Assembly (NCBI GenBank): GCA_914767715.1
Contig: OU612075.1
Span: forward strand, 22,382,001 to 22,446,000
Source of the DNA: Membranipora membranacea
Taxonomy: Eukaryota > Bryozoa > Gymnolaemata > Cheilostomatida > Membraniporidae
Reading direction: 5' to 3'
Length of the DNA stretch: 64,000 bases
Shown: positions 1 through 12,900 of the stretch, piece by piece
How positions within the stretch are numbered: position 1 is the stretch's first letter
Layout of the letters: each line of letters starts with the position of its first letter
The notes under the pieces: model-generated
What the model saw: only the letters and a program-made list of their open reading frames with translations
Databases searched by the model: none
Told to the model about the DNA's origin: nothing
Position numbers and translations under genes: made by a program

Positions 1-640
1 ACGACATAAAGTTTGGACATTGTTCCGGAATACCATCCCATGGGTAGGGCATTTGGGTTCAAAGTGGGTGCGTACATGATTTATAAGCAGTTATTATGGT
101 AAGTGTACGAGCTCTCTTTGATGATCTCATTAGCATATGTGAAGGGTGTCATTAGTTTTTTAACAGATTTGAATTATGTTATTTTTAAAATTTAGTTTAT
201 GGTCAATATTAACACCAACTGAGATATCTAACAGAGAGAGTCAGCAGAATCTAATTGGGTTTAATGATACAATATGATGGGCACGTAATGCTTGATGTAG
301 AGCGTGTGAATAATGGCACTTATTGAATAATGGCACTTCCTCCTGTTGGCACACTGCCATGGCTGAGGATTGAAACAAGTTTATCAGAAAATCAGGTTCT
401 GTGATGGTCAAATGAAACTGTTGTATTGAAGCTAAGAGAGGACTTGGATTTACCAATAGTGACATTTGTTTATTGATGAATTTATATCAGTTGAGAGGTT
501 TATGATGTCTAGGGCTTACATTGTCAAGGTCAGATATTTTGCCCAAAATCCTCAGGCAATATTTTCATGTGTCCAAACCGATCAAAGAAATAGATTGGAA
601 CCTAGTGTATAAATAGCTAATCATGTAGGAACCATACTAC
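1..640. other. Left flank, no supported gene
   Basis: An open frame on the - strand (465-241, starting MSLLVNPSPLLASIQQFHLT) has an ATG and a protein-like composition, but no domain, no splice partner and no recognised family. It is not called as a gene. Confidence 0.3.
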
Positions 641-3600
641 GGCAGACGAGCTGCGCCAGGGGAGAAAATAATTTCAGATGGCGCAGCTCGGCTAGAGGCA
701 ATTTACATGTGGCGCAGCTCGGCTAGAGGCGATTTATGTGTGGCGCAGCTCGGCTAGTTTCAAAAATTGTTACCAAGAGCACATGATTCCCAATATTGAT
801 AGACTTGTAAAAACTTGCTCATCTGTCGGAACTGATAAATGAGCGGGAATTTATCACAGCTCTATTGTTCAAGATCTAGCTGAAAAAGCAAGAGGACTAT
901 TTTTCATAAGTTGAACTAGGAGTGGCAGTCACAGCAGGGAGTCGCAGTCAGTGTTTGAGAAGTTGCTTGACTTTCCCCACCTATGATATGGCTGTAAGTA
1001 TAGTATTCTCCACAATAAGGTATGAAAGTTATATCATTAAGGTAGTGATTAAGTATCATTATCATCATGTGAAGGAATGATTGGATGATCATTTAAATAG
1101 GGCTACTTGTACTACCTTAACCTACTTCTCTCTTCTACCAAGGAGTATCAGCTTCCCTGGTTGCTCCTTGCTTCTAACACTCACATCATTGCATTTTCTT
1201 ATTTTGGTTGGTTTGGGCTTTATTGTGTGGGTGCACAAACAAAGCAATGAGCTGCCCAATGTTTTGATGGTTGGTAATGATGTTGATGAAATATGTATCA
1301 ATCAAGAGTGACTACTCACACTCACAGGCTACCTAGTACTAGTACTAAAGGCTGCTACTGAGTGAGGAATGGTCACAGGCCTACTCCAACATCTGGGTCA
1401 ATGGCAGTGAGTATTTGACTACTCTTTTGGGTTTTTTGTTGTTTGAAACCCAACCAGGGGGGGGGCAGTCAAACATTGCCAGAGACCAACTCAGGCTTTG
1501 GAGTAACTCGTGTATACAGTGTATACAATGTAAGGTGTGTAGTCATGTCTGCTAGATGTAGGGCTTATACTGCAAGCGTAGAGAGGGCTTTAGAGCTCAT
1601 CAAGTTACTTTGTTTAAAGTTTGACTGTGATTGATGTGTCAGTAATCTGTCCAAATAACATTTTTGTATGTTTACATGTTTTATTTTACAGCCTGTATGA
1701 TTATGAAGGAGCATTTTAGAGATTAACCAGAGATAAGCCATAGGAATCATATGCAATCATCACTAGACCGACTTAATCTTTGATCCCGTATAAACCTCAA
1801 CATGTATCAGGATTGCATTGGTAAGACCAATCCTTGGTAAGACAGTGGCTGGTTCACTTAGCCGGATTTAAGATGCTGAGACTTCACCAAGTAAAAGTAT
1901 TTTCCAATGAACAACTAGAGATCCATGAGATTGTATACACAATAATAATGCCGTAGCACAGCTCATCGCCTAGTCTTTCAACATCTAACTGTAAGTTGTA
2001 GATGATAAATCTATGTCAAGCATGCAACTTCAGTTAGTATCCAATGCTGTTGATAGTGATACCTAGGGAGTATTTGCGGTATCAATTAGATGAACAAACT
2101 TCATCAGGGTGCTTGGTCACTGGGTGCAGGCCCCAGAGAACTGAGAAGAAGGTTCATTGCGTAAGGCAGTCCTCGCACCCTGCTATACTCTGCTTAAATC
2201 TATCAATAATAACCAGATCAAATGATTCACAGTGTTTTGTGCTGATCATTTTTATTTTCAGGTACATTGAATATAATATGTATAACGGCCACAGGTATTC
2301 TGGCTCATAGTCACATTGTGCCAACTTTTTTGGGTCAAACCAAACGCATATCCTTACTCCAACATTGGAGAGTGATAGTAAGTCCTTGGGTGAGCAAAAG
2401 ATATCAGGGAGTATGTATGATCAAGGAGTTGGGGACAAAATATAACAATTGTCCCTAACTCTCTGGTATGATTGTATCAGACATATGAGTTGTCCTCTCA
2501 ACTAAAATCAATCCTCCTCCCAAGGTAGTCTGGTCATTTAGCTCAATTAGACAATTCGTGCACAAATCGTTTACTCAGAATGCATAGGTATAGTTCTATC
2601 TATGAGAGAGTGATTTGGGAACGAGACCTAAGTATGGCACCTAAGCTGTTTTTTATTCAATGAACTTTCAGTCACTGTTGACAAAATTCTCATCTATCTA
2701 TGCATTATTCTGTAGACTAAACAGCCAAGTCATATCATCCCTGCATGAACATAGATGGTAATACAGCTGTCACAAAAATGCGTCAAGTGAACTTTCTTAG
2801 GCATAGTATAATTATTATTGTGCTTAAATTACGTTACACAAAACAAATAACGAAAAAAGAAATAAAGGAACCAGTTATGTCAGCTCCTCAACAACAAACA
2901 AACATGGGATGTAAGAAGAAAAAATAAAAATCTGACCAGAGAGAAAACTTTGATAATAATTTGGTACCCACTTACAGATTACAGTTGTCAAGTCAGTTCA
3001 CCGATGTATTTGTTGTCTATTAGAACTCACGATTGATTTGAATCAGCTTATCAGTGGCACTTTGGGCATTTACAATTCAAATGTGCTTGACAGCTTGAGT
3101 TCCTAAACTGAAAACCTGACCCACAAGCAATAAAAAAAATCAATAGATACTAAGACCGAGGAGTTAGACTTCTGTAAAGAGGTCATCTGGGCTTCTTTGT
3201 GGCACTACGATGCAGACTCGTATCTCATAGTTGATAGGCAAGTTGCGTGTCGGCATATTGATCATCCAGATGGCTTTATTTCCAACAATATTATGATAGA
3301 CCACTGGGCCATAGGCTAGTTTCAATGTTGTTGTCATCACCTTGTCTTCAACCGTTCTGAAAATGGAAAATTATAATAGGATCAATTAATGCAGAAACCA
3401 AATGAGATGCTCAACTGTGAAAAAAAGTTCATATTCCTGGGTTAGAGATAGAACTAAGAGGTCATTGAATGAAAGAATTGACTGTAATATGAAAGTCAAG
3501 CATTGCTACATACCCAGACAGGTTTTGGAGTAGGACCATTGGGTCATAGATAGATAAGATAGTAGTAGTCTGCCAGTGAGTGAGGGTGCTGCATCATCAT

Positions 3601-4215
3601 CAACATTCCACCAATTCTTTGACTCCCATTCACTGTAACAATGAGTGATTCAATGACCAAAATTAAATACATACATACATAGATTCTACAGATTGGTCCA
3701 GGAACTGTCTGTAGTGGAAGATCAAGGAGTGCTCCTAGCTAGTCCCTGCTGGTCCACTCCTTGGTAAGACAGATTGGTTGGTGACAATCAGAACAGTTCA
3801 CCTGACAGACTCCTCTCCTCTGTATATATTTATCTTTTCTAAGGTGGCTCTATGTTGAGAATTTCTGATAGTGATAACATTAAAAAGGTCACCTTTCAGT
3901 GCTCAGGCCAGTGAGTGATGCTCTAACCTCAAAGTCAGGCCTAGGACCCAATTATCAGACTCAGCTATCAAGATGGTGCAGACTTAGTTGTTAACAATCA
4001 CACCTCCAAAACCCAAGTTGACTCTAACTTTTTCCGACTGAGTCATGACAGACTATCAAATTCATGAGTTGTGTTCTCATGGCTTCAAAAGTTGAAACTA
4101 GCCGAGCTGCGCCACACATAAATTGCCTCTAGCCGAGCTGCGCCACATGTAAATAGCATGTAGCCGAGCTGCGCCATTCCGAATTATTTTTACCACATGG
4201 CGCAGCTCGTCTGCC
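641..4215. mobile_element. 3.6 kb region bounded by 128 bp inverted repeats with internal sub-repeats
   Basis: The outer ends are the perfect inverted 18-mer GGCAGACGAGCTGCGCCA (641-658 and its complement 4198-4215). Each arm (641-768 and 4088-4215) then carries three spaced copies of GGCGCAGCTCGGCTA with ATTTACATGT-type spacers, and the arms stay alignable to TAGTTTCAA. Outward-facing termini suggest one DNA transposon with long structured TIRs. I see no clear target-site duplication and no transposase ORF. The interior holds the - strand exons at 3164-3588 and a half copy of the 4300-4425 foldback (about 1433-1520). Confidence 0.55.
3164..3588 (-). CDS. Unrecognised gene, two last exons, inside an inverted-repeat region
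   Basis: Two phase-compatible exons on the - strand: 3588-3514 and 3356-3164, the second ending in TAA. Acceptors are GATGCAG and TTTTCAG, the donor GTATGT. They read TLTHWQTTTILSIYDPMVLL-QNLSG, then TVEDKVMTTTLKLAYGPVVY, HNIVGNKAIWMINMPTRNLP and INYEIRVCIVVPQ to DLFTEV. The composition looks like a folded beta-rich domain, with no membrane segment and no motif I can name. Upstream exons should lie beyond 3588 but none is convincing. Both exons sit between the long inverted repeats at 641 and 4215, so this could be a transposon gene, a captured host fragment, or a host gene with independent repeats around it. Confidence 0.4.
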
Positions 4216-4299
4216 ATAGAACCCTTTCTTATAAACTTTTGAACATTTTTTATGCACAAACTATGCCCTTGGCACAAGCAAGCCTGCCCTTTGGCACAA

Positions 4300-4425
4300 G
4301 CCACAGGTCGTCTCCAAAAACTGGGACTTTTTGCTATGTTTGACTGCCCCCCTCATGAGTTTTTTGTTGTTTTGGGGGGCAGTTAAACATTGCCAAAGTC
4401 CCAGGTTTTGGAGTAGATCTGTGGC
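4300..4425. mobile_element. Foldback MITE-like element with 52-53 bp arms
   Basis: The left arm 4300-4352 (GCCACAGGTCGTCTCCAAAA ... GACTGCCCCCC) and right arm 4374-4425 are near-perfect inverted repeats around a 21 bp loop (TCATGAG...GTTGTTTT). A diverged copy of loop plus right arm occurs at about 1433-1520 (GTTGTTT ... GGGGGCAGTCAAACATTGCC ... GGCTTTGGAGTA). It lies just outside the inverted-repeat region ending at 4215. Confidence 0.7.
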
Positions 4426-5795
4426 AAAAGCATGATAATTACCAAGGTTCATATTATCATTTTTTATGTATGTAGTGTATTGATGTATTGTATGTATGCA
4501 CTGCAACTAACTCCCAAATATACCCCACATACTCAGATGATGATGCCAGTTCATTTATTTAATTTATAAACAAAGGTTGGTACTACTACTCCTTGCTATT
4601 ACCATACTGAAGAGTAGGCCTATGATGATGGTCCACTCAGTCTCATTCATCAATTGGACTACTTTCTGCATCTCAACACAGCAAAGCACAAAGTTGGTAA
4701 ATGCAGCAGTCCTATGACTATCACTATCTAATAATAACAATTACTGCTCTACAACACCTTAAGACTGCCTCCCAACGCGTCTTTTATGAGTCTTCATAGC
4801 GACTACTCGAGGTGCCCATTCATGAGCACATTCACACTGAAACAAAGGAAGCTAGAAAGCAATTTTGTAGGGTGAATAGGCCAGGGCATTCTCCTGGGCG
4901 GCCGAAAAGGCTGAGCTTACCGCCTATAAGTCCCTATGTCTCCTTCACGGTACCAGGCGTATGCCTCCTCAGCTTGGGACCCAAGTGCAAAGAAAGACAT
5001 TGAGGAGCTGGAGATTGTAAATACAATACGGCCAAATTTATAACAAACATCAAGGAAAGTGTGGGGCTCGGCCTCGTGCCCCTTAGCGATCAGAGATCGA
5101 GGCGCAGGGACTGTGGATGTCAATACTATCAAATGAGAACTTGCCGTTTGCCCTAGGTTCTTCTTATGAGGAACTTGTTGGTCAGCAAGGAACCCAAGTT
5201 CAGGCCCAGTCCAGATCCCAAGAACGCCATACGATTACTGTCTTGGCTCTATTTATTTTATAAGCACGCTTCGGCAGCCAAGCAACGTAAATGTGTAGGC
5301 CTACTATTGATTGCTTTGTCCTGTTTTTATAAGTGTACAAAAGAAGGGCAAAGCATACACTTGGCTTCTATTTATTAATCTCTAATCCACCTGCGCTAAT
5401 GAAATTCTATACCTGTCACGACACTGTTGTATACAACGGTCCGACATACCACCAGAAAACTGAACTATATTTTGTAAAGGACTAATTGGATCAACGAAGA
5501 ACTTGAGTAGACTCATAGAAAGGTCTCAGCATATGGGTCCCTGAGGTTTGCAAGTATGTATTTTGCCCATTTACGAGCAATATACCCGGCTTTCATCAAT
5601 GTTGGTCCGAAGACAGATAACTCACACCCTGCTCACACGTATCACTGAACAACTAAGGCATCATCATCACAATGTATATGCCTAGGGTCAAGAGAACACA
5701 ACTACTGGACCTGAATGAGATTAGAATTGGGAAGCTCACAATAACACAAAGTCATACCGGCTACTATGTGGCCCATCGATATCCTGTTTATCTCT

Positions 5796-5821
5796 ATTGA
5801 TGATGATGATGATGATGATGT
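5796..5821. repeat. (GAT)n microsatellite
   Basis: Eight consecutive GAT units or near units in non-coding DNA. Confidence 0.8.
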
Positions 5822-6046
5822 GTTTATTTGTCCAGGGAGAATCCATTCTCCCTGATTTGTCTCATCAATTAGAGAAATAAAATGCTTCATGTGAGTGCTC
5901 TCTTGTTAAACGTATGGACGGTAAAAATAAATGGATAAAAATTCATATAAAAAGTTGACTTTTTTGTAAAAAATGCTATTTAAATAGTGAACACAGTTAG
6001 CTCTAAAACAAAGTTTGCGAAGGTTTACTCTGTACCTGATGGTGGA

Positions 6047-6247
6047 TTATCGGCCTGATGGGCATTGAGTAAATGTCAACATGGGAGTTTGTTCGGTTGC
6101 CATCATGCGTAGACTCTTTGTAGCGAGTTTGTTGTGGTAGAGATCGGCTACTGTGGTGAAGGTGATATCTCCTGCGAGGCGACCGGCTGAGCGCACCACT
6201 CGCTGTAGATGTTTTTTAGAGTCTGCACTAAGATGAGAATATATCAC
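6047..6247 (-). pseudogene. LINE reverse-transcriptase C-terminal remnant
   Basis: A 66-residue open segment on the - strand reads SADSKKHLQRVVRSAGRLAG and ADLYHNKLATKSLRMM. The 'LQRVV-SAGR--G------DLY' pattern is typical of the very end of non-LTR retrotransposon ORF2 proteins. No RT catalytic motif or ORF1 is present. A fossil fragment upstream of GUF1. Confidence 0.5.
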
Positions 6248-6683
6248 TACACTATTGTTATTTTTAGTATGATGTGAAGAGGCGTCAGTGAGATGATTTA
6301 TCGGACACTCTTTCCTTTGAGGAGCTGGTCTTCTTCAGTAAAACTGATCAATTTCTCCAGTAAGAGATACAAAGTGATTCCTGCTTTCAAAGTAAGATAA
6401 TTATAATATGTGCATGTGTTTTTTATGAAATGAAGAGTAGAAATATACTCAGTATCCCATACCCTCAGATATGAGGAAGTTCTCTCTAGCCGTTTTAAAT
6501 TGAATCAGCTTCTGACAGTTTTTTATTTTGCCTGATGATTCTAAATGTCTCATCTATAACTGGTTCAGCAATTTTAACACTTAATACCCTTGATGCATCC
6601 CTCAACATTAATGTTGTCAATGTGATTTAATAGTAAAGGAAAGATAATACAATTTGAGTTTCTTCATAAAGAAAAAATGTATA

Positions 6684-6729
6684 ATTCTCTCTGACTATTA
6701 TTAAATGTATAATTCTCTCTGACTATTAA
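6684..6729. repeat. Short direct duplication upstream of GUF1
   Basis: Two adjacent copies of AAATGTATAATTCTCTCTGA plus CTATTA, about 120 bp before the first identified GUF1 exon. Confidence 0.65.
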
Positions 6730-6832
6730 ATGACCTGGTCTCAGCAGGAAGAGAAAAATAACATTTTTGTCGGACGAAAAATTTTTCCTCATTAACAATT
6801 CTTTGAAGTATGATGCTGTATCTCATTGACAG

Positions 6833-6944
6833 CGTAGATTAGACCTGTCAGAGTTTAGCCCGGATAAGATCAGGAACTTCTGTATAATAGCTCATGTAGA
6901 TCATGGTAAGAGTACGCTGGCTGATCGTCTTCTCGAGCTCACAG
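6833..6944 (+). CDS. GUF1: GUF1 exon with the G1/P-loop
   Basis: This is the first exon I can identify. The acceptor ends at 6832 and the donor GTAAGA starts at 6945. It encodes [16 protein letters not shown] followed by [20 protein letters not shown], which contains the P-loop. It starts in phase 0, so the undetected upstream exon should end on a codon boundary. No convincing presequence exon with ATG was found in 6248-6830. Confidence 0.9.
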
Positions 6945-9900
6945 GTAAGAAGTCTAACATTGTACTTAGTAGAAGTCATGTCCAGATTATAGAAGCGCCT
7001 CACTTTGGTTAAAGATGGCTTAATTTTGGTGTTACTTAAGACATAATGCATGTCATTACTTCTCATTCTAAACTAAAACAGGATATTAAGGCCCCAATTT
7101 GAACTTTGTGGCTCGCTGTCATTGACGTCCATCCCACACTACTCATCCAACACACAGGTAATGTTGTCCCCAGACATTACGAGATACAGACGCCTTTAGC
7201 CAGGACAAGACGAGTATTGATGACTTAAACTTCAAGCTAACTGTTAGAGCTCTTGGATGACTAGAAGCCCAAAAGAGCCACTGAATTAAGTGTTGTAAGA
7301 TCAAAGTTTAAAAAATCAAAGTTTGTAGCCCTCTCCACTAATACAAATATATCCATCTTTTATTTAAGGAGCCGTCAAAGCTGACAAGACAAATAAACAG
7401 TTGTTAGACAAACTTCAGGTTGAGAGAGAGCGCGGTATCACTGTTAAGGTCAGTTTATGATTACCTCAGCAGCCTTATCATGGTCAGAGGCAGCTTGGAC
7501 AAACTGAACTGACCTCTATCTATTCATATTGTTCTTGTGTTGATACAACTAAATTAGCTAGCCTGCTGATTTGTTTGGCTCTGTAGCTTGTATAATCTTG
7601 CTGAATGTATTCTATGTTCTCTCTTATAACACAGAGATGATCAGCGTGCCTTATATCTGTGATATGAATGATTATAAGTTATTCCCTCTCATAACCTCTC
7701 TTTCTAATGATGTTATTATCACATTTGTCAGGCACAGACAGCCAGTTTATTTCACACACATAACAATGTGAAGTATTTACTTAATCTGATAGACACACCC
7801 GGACATGTAGACTTTCACTACGAGGTGGAGAGATCTCTGTCTGCATGTCAGGGAGTTATCCTCCTTGTCGATGCTAATGAGGTAAGACTCTGCTATGCTT
7901 CGCCCATGAACATATAACATGTTTATTATGTTTATAGATCCAAAAAAAATTCCACTTGAATTTTAGGTTAGAGTAAAGTTGTCCTCTCATCTTTTATGAA
8001 AGACAACCCTTTCAACCCTTATTAATATTATATTATTTCAGGTTGTGATCTTCTGAGTTTTTTCCTCTTTCCTTGCAGGGTGTGCAGGCTCAGACACTGG
8101 CTAATTTCTATCTGGCCTTTGAGCTGGACTTACCCATAATTCCTGTAATTAATAAGATTGATCTCAAGTTCGCTCAGCCTGAGATAGTCATTAATCAGAT
8201 GGAGAATCTGTTTGATGTTAAACCAGAAGAAGTTATCAAGATCTCAGCTAAGAAAGGCACCGGTGTGGACAAGGTACTGGCTGCCATCATTGAGAGAATA
8301 CCCAGGTGAGGTTATGGTCATACATGTCCCAAAAGGACACCCTCGCACAGACCAAATAATTCTATAGACTGGCAGTAAGTGCTGCTGTACTTATTATGTG
8401 GAATTTGAAAGTGAAAATTTGAAAGCTCTTCTGGACTTGAATTTTTCACTTTTTAAAGCTTACATAAGCACAACAGTACTTTCCGTCTGTGTCTGACTAT
8501 AAGATTCCTTGGTCTGTGTGTATTGTTTTACTAGAGCCTATTTTTTCTCATGTCAATTATTGCTACACAATCAAATGGCTGCAACTTTACAAATTGATTT
8601 ATACTTTTATTTACGCAATGCGTGAAATAGACTTCAGGTATAAAGAACAAATTTCATTCATGGCAATAAGAGTTTTGGCGAAGAATAGGATGCCGACGGG
8701 TTGGTGAATGCCGATTCACCCCAGCTGTGACCGTTTGAATTTTGGGTGATGGTTAGTCACACTTATCATAGCCTCTATCACCATATACCAGTGCTGCTGT
8801 TGCTGTCAAACTCTTGTGTCGCGCTGAAATAAAAACTGGAAAGCAGCAGCATAGCATCCAATTTTGGTGATCTCAATAAATTGGAAAAGCTTGAGAAACC
8901 GATTATCAGTGCCTGTAACAGATATGTGCATGTAAAACTTTATTTTCGCGGAATTGCGAACCAAATTGGAACAAAAACAAAGGGAGAGGAACCAAAACAC
9001 TGTTTTTGAAGGAAAAACCAAGTTTCTATAACAATCTCTTGTACTGACTTCTGGAAAAAAAAAAGTTGTTATCATAATGATGACCGCAGGGGTATTTTTT
9101 TTGCCCAGGCATACCGCATATCGTCATGCTTTGTGGAATTAAAATGCTGGTATCCACACCAATACAGATCCCCAAACCACTAACAAAGACGGCATTCCGC
9201 TATACCAAACTGCGGCAACTAATTTCAAAGTCCTCACCAATGTTGCTGCTAATAAAAAAAAACCCACATTGCAGATCCCCAGTCTATGTGTCCATGGTTG
9301 GCCTTCATGTATTAAAAGTATTGGTTGCCACGCTTTTTAATAAGGAGGTGGAAGCACCTATTAGTTTTGGTCACGGTCAAACAGCTGGAGGAGAGTTACA
9401 ATGCTTAGATATGGGTTAGAATGCGTCCCATTATGATATCCTCATATTATTTTGATAGTCATGTGCTGTTAACATTTGCTGTTAGTGTGTCAGTCCTCTC
9501 CCTTATTTAACTTTTGAGCTGATTAATTCAGATAAAGGATTTGAGGGACACAGAACCCAGTCATATGCATGTACAAAGCAAGCTAATGGAACAGTCTTAT
9601 CGGTAATGTTTACTTACACTTGCCATGTTGACTCGAGAGTACAGTGCTACCTTGTCTGAGGCAAAGAAAGGAAAGGAAAGCTAATGACCTTTGCCCAACA
9701 TTAAATATCCTGATGTTCAGCCAATCAGAATTCAGGGTTGCTTCAACAACCAAGCTGTGAGGAAAGCCTCATTATAACCATGAGAAGCCAACTCATAAAT
9801 ACACAAACAATTTTAATCTAAAAAATCCATTTCTTACAAAATGGTTATTTCTTTTGGTGCCAGAAAGTTTTTTCTTGGTATCCATTTAGTCATGGTATTG

Positions 9901-12900
9901 CTCACAAGGGCAAGCTGAACCTTTGTGTAATGTGTACACAAGTTCATTTTAGGAAATGAGATCATGCATCAAACAATTTTTCCACTATTGTTGTTTTGCT
10001 AAGCCTAACCTATCTAATTCATACAGCCCTGTGTCTTGTACACCAGACTCAGATCAGACTGAACCTGCAGCTGCAGCTCCCCTACAAGCTCTGCTGTTTG
10101 ACTCATTCTTTGATCAGTATAAAGGTGCTATAGCTAATATAGCAGTGAAGCAAGGACAGATACAATTAGGTATGTATCAATAACAGGTGTAATTATCCAC
10201 CATCAGGTGAATATAAAAACTTCTGACTTTTTGTTGGTAACCTTTGAATTTGTTCAAATTTTCAAGACTGAAGACATACAGAATGGCTAAAGGTTTCGAT
10301 ATGAAAAAAAAAGATAAATGCAAGACCTGGTAGATAACAGAAAGTCATAAGAGACATGGAGAAGCCTCTGTTTATAGGATTTTCCATCACATATTACCAT
10401 ACAAAGTGCAGTGCAATTCAGAGTAGTTCTCTTTATCCTGCCTGCCTTAGCCTACAGTATATGCTGAATGTCCATACTTGCCAAGTAATCTAAATACAAA
10501 ATAGGGAGATTCCATTTTACGGCGATACTGCACCACAGCGTGGTGCTTCGAGGGTGCGAAGCACACGAGTCACCCACCTGGAGGTTTGGGGGGCGGTGTG
10601 AGCCCCCCAGCGGGGTACGGGGCGGAGCCCCGTCTGCAGAAGCTCTGAGAGCGTTTCCAGCCACTAGGAAGGGCTGAAAAGGTATATTTGACCCCAAATA
10701 ATTTCATGTTTGTACTAGTACTAAAATATCAAACTGAGGTGAAATACACTTTAAACAATTACAATCAATCCATGGGCCCCTGGGACTCTTACATACATGC
10801 CTTTACATTTTCAATGTCCAGTATCAAACACCCCATTGGCAAAGTAGAGGCATGTAAGTCCCAGGGGCCCTTGCCTGTCGAGACAGGCTACAAATGCCCA
10901 TGCATCATCAAGATCTGAAAATGTGCTCAGTCACAGACAGTGAGAATCCAGATAAGGTACTATATTCCTGTTTGACTAACATTAAATATGTTTCAAAGTG
11001 TTTGGTCCGAGCTTTGTTAAATTGTAGTGGACCTACCTTTGGAATTGTTAGGTTTCTATTTTTCTAGACTAGACAGTACAAAACTATTACTAAAAAATGT
11101 GTGATTTGAAAGGAAATGAAAACTTAATGTATGCACTTGACTAGCTACTTTATATTGTGACCAATGACAGTCAGTGTTGTGAGTTATGAGAGGATGCTAT
11201 TGGTCATTTACAATAATAGGCTCAATCTTAACAAAACAGGTAAATTTGTTAGGATTGTTTAATTTGATAATTCCTTTCAATTTTGTGTGCAAAGACCTTA
11301 ACAGTAACTAGTCAACAACAACATGTGCTTAAATAACTATCAAAAAATTGTGATTGGACTGTTTTCTCTAAAATCTGGAGGAAATAGTGAGATTTACAAA
11401 AAGTGGGAGGTGGGTGTAAAAATCTGGAGGGTCACGCCTAAATCGGGAGACTTGGCAAGTATGTGAATGTCTATATTGAGTAAGGTCAGGCCTGGATGCC
11501 AATGTACTGCCCCCAATCTCCTCTCTACCATTAGACAATGGCCATGTAAAACTTCAGCTCCAACAAAATGTGTCTCTTTATAATCAACATGCAATGATAC
11601 ATGTATATTCATTACTCCAGGTGATAAGATTTTGTCTGTGCAGACCAATAAGAAGTATGAGGTACAGGATATAGGAGTTATGTCCCCCGAGCTGACCCCT
11701 GTTACATGTCTGAAGGAGGGTCAGGTTGGTTATATGATAGCTAATATGAGAAAAGCATCAGACGCACTCATAGGAGACACCGTATGCCATGTAGATCAGC
11801 CTATGCAGGCTTTACCAGGATTTAAAGAGGCTCAACCTATGGTAAGATATCACTACTCAACAGCACTATAATATACTACATCATTCATCATTCTTGCAAT
11901 TTCTTGTGGAGTTATCTACAACTAACGTGTTAGATTGGGACACGAGTATATCGTTTAATAGTGTCTCTGATGAAAAGTAGATGACTAGTAATCCACCATA
12001 CAGAAGCTACAATAAATTTTATGATGATGATATGTGGATGATTATTGTTACCCTTTGGTAGGTTTTTGCTGGAGTTTTCCCAGTAGACCAGTCAGAGTTT
12101 TCCGCTCTTCAGGATGCTATATCTAAGTTAACCCTCAATGATGCCAGTGTTCAGATAAACACAGACCACAGTGCAGCTCTGGGACAGGGCTGGAGACTCG
12201 GCTTTCTCGGTCTGCTTCATATGGACGTGTTTGAACAGAGGCTGAAGCAGGAGTTCTCTATGGACTCCATAATTACAGCACCTAATGTTCCTTATAAAGG
12301 TGAGTGAGAGGTGTGTCTGTCGCTTATAGCGTTGTTTTATAGATCAGAGAGGGACGACTCATTGAATCAACCAATGAGAACTGAGGACATTAATTAGTGA
12401 GGTTAGAGTTCGGATTTTCTTGTGTACTCTGCCTCAATTTGAAACTTCTCATTGCTGGCCAAGAAAATTGTCAAAAGCTGGCATTTGTATTCTCTATGGT
12501 GTGGTGGTTGCTCAGTTGAGTGTTCATAATTTGAGTGGAAAGATTCCAAGGCGTTGGAAATAGCTGAAGAAGCAAGCGTAATGGATATATAGATTTATAA
12601 CCACTAATCCTTGTAATGTTCTTTACAGTTACGATTAAAGGCAAGCAGAATATTAAGTTTTATGGAGGGGAGACAATTACTGTTCTTAATCCGTGTCATG
12701 TGAGTATATTTACTACTCAGTATTTGATCTGGTCCAATGTGCTGTTATTAGTCAAATACATAGATTGTTGAATATCTGAGGAGCGCTTGTTCTGTTTCAC
12801 ACTGTGATCACTTCTAAAAACCTATATTGAATAACAATGCATAGATTATTGTTAGGGACTGTCCTGAAATCACAGGATATGAATATATAGAAGAGTTTGA

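Larger units (their letters stand above)
10473..11463. mobile_element. hAT-type MITE, 991 bp, intact ends, in a GUF1 intron
   Basis: The ends are perfect 14 bp terminal inverted repeats, CATACTTGCCAAGT on the left and ACTTGGCAAGTATG on the right. They are flanked by identical 8 bp direct repeats TGAATGTC at 10465-10472 and 11464-11471. An 8 bp target-site duplication is the hallmark of the hAT superfamily. There is no transposase ORF, so the element is non-autonomous. Its interior is dense in inverted repeats: three short GC-rich hairpins at 10541-10635, a long foldback at 10773-10869 and a 16 bp palindrome at 10874-10889. Perfect ends and TSD suggest recent insertion. Confidence 0.85.

Noticed and set aside
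10452-10697. 81-codon - strand frame over GC-rich sequence
   Set aside because: It comes from the hairpin repeats of the MITE, not from a gene.
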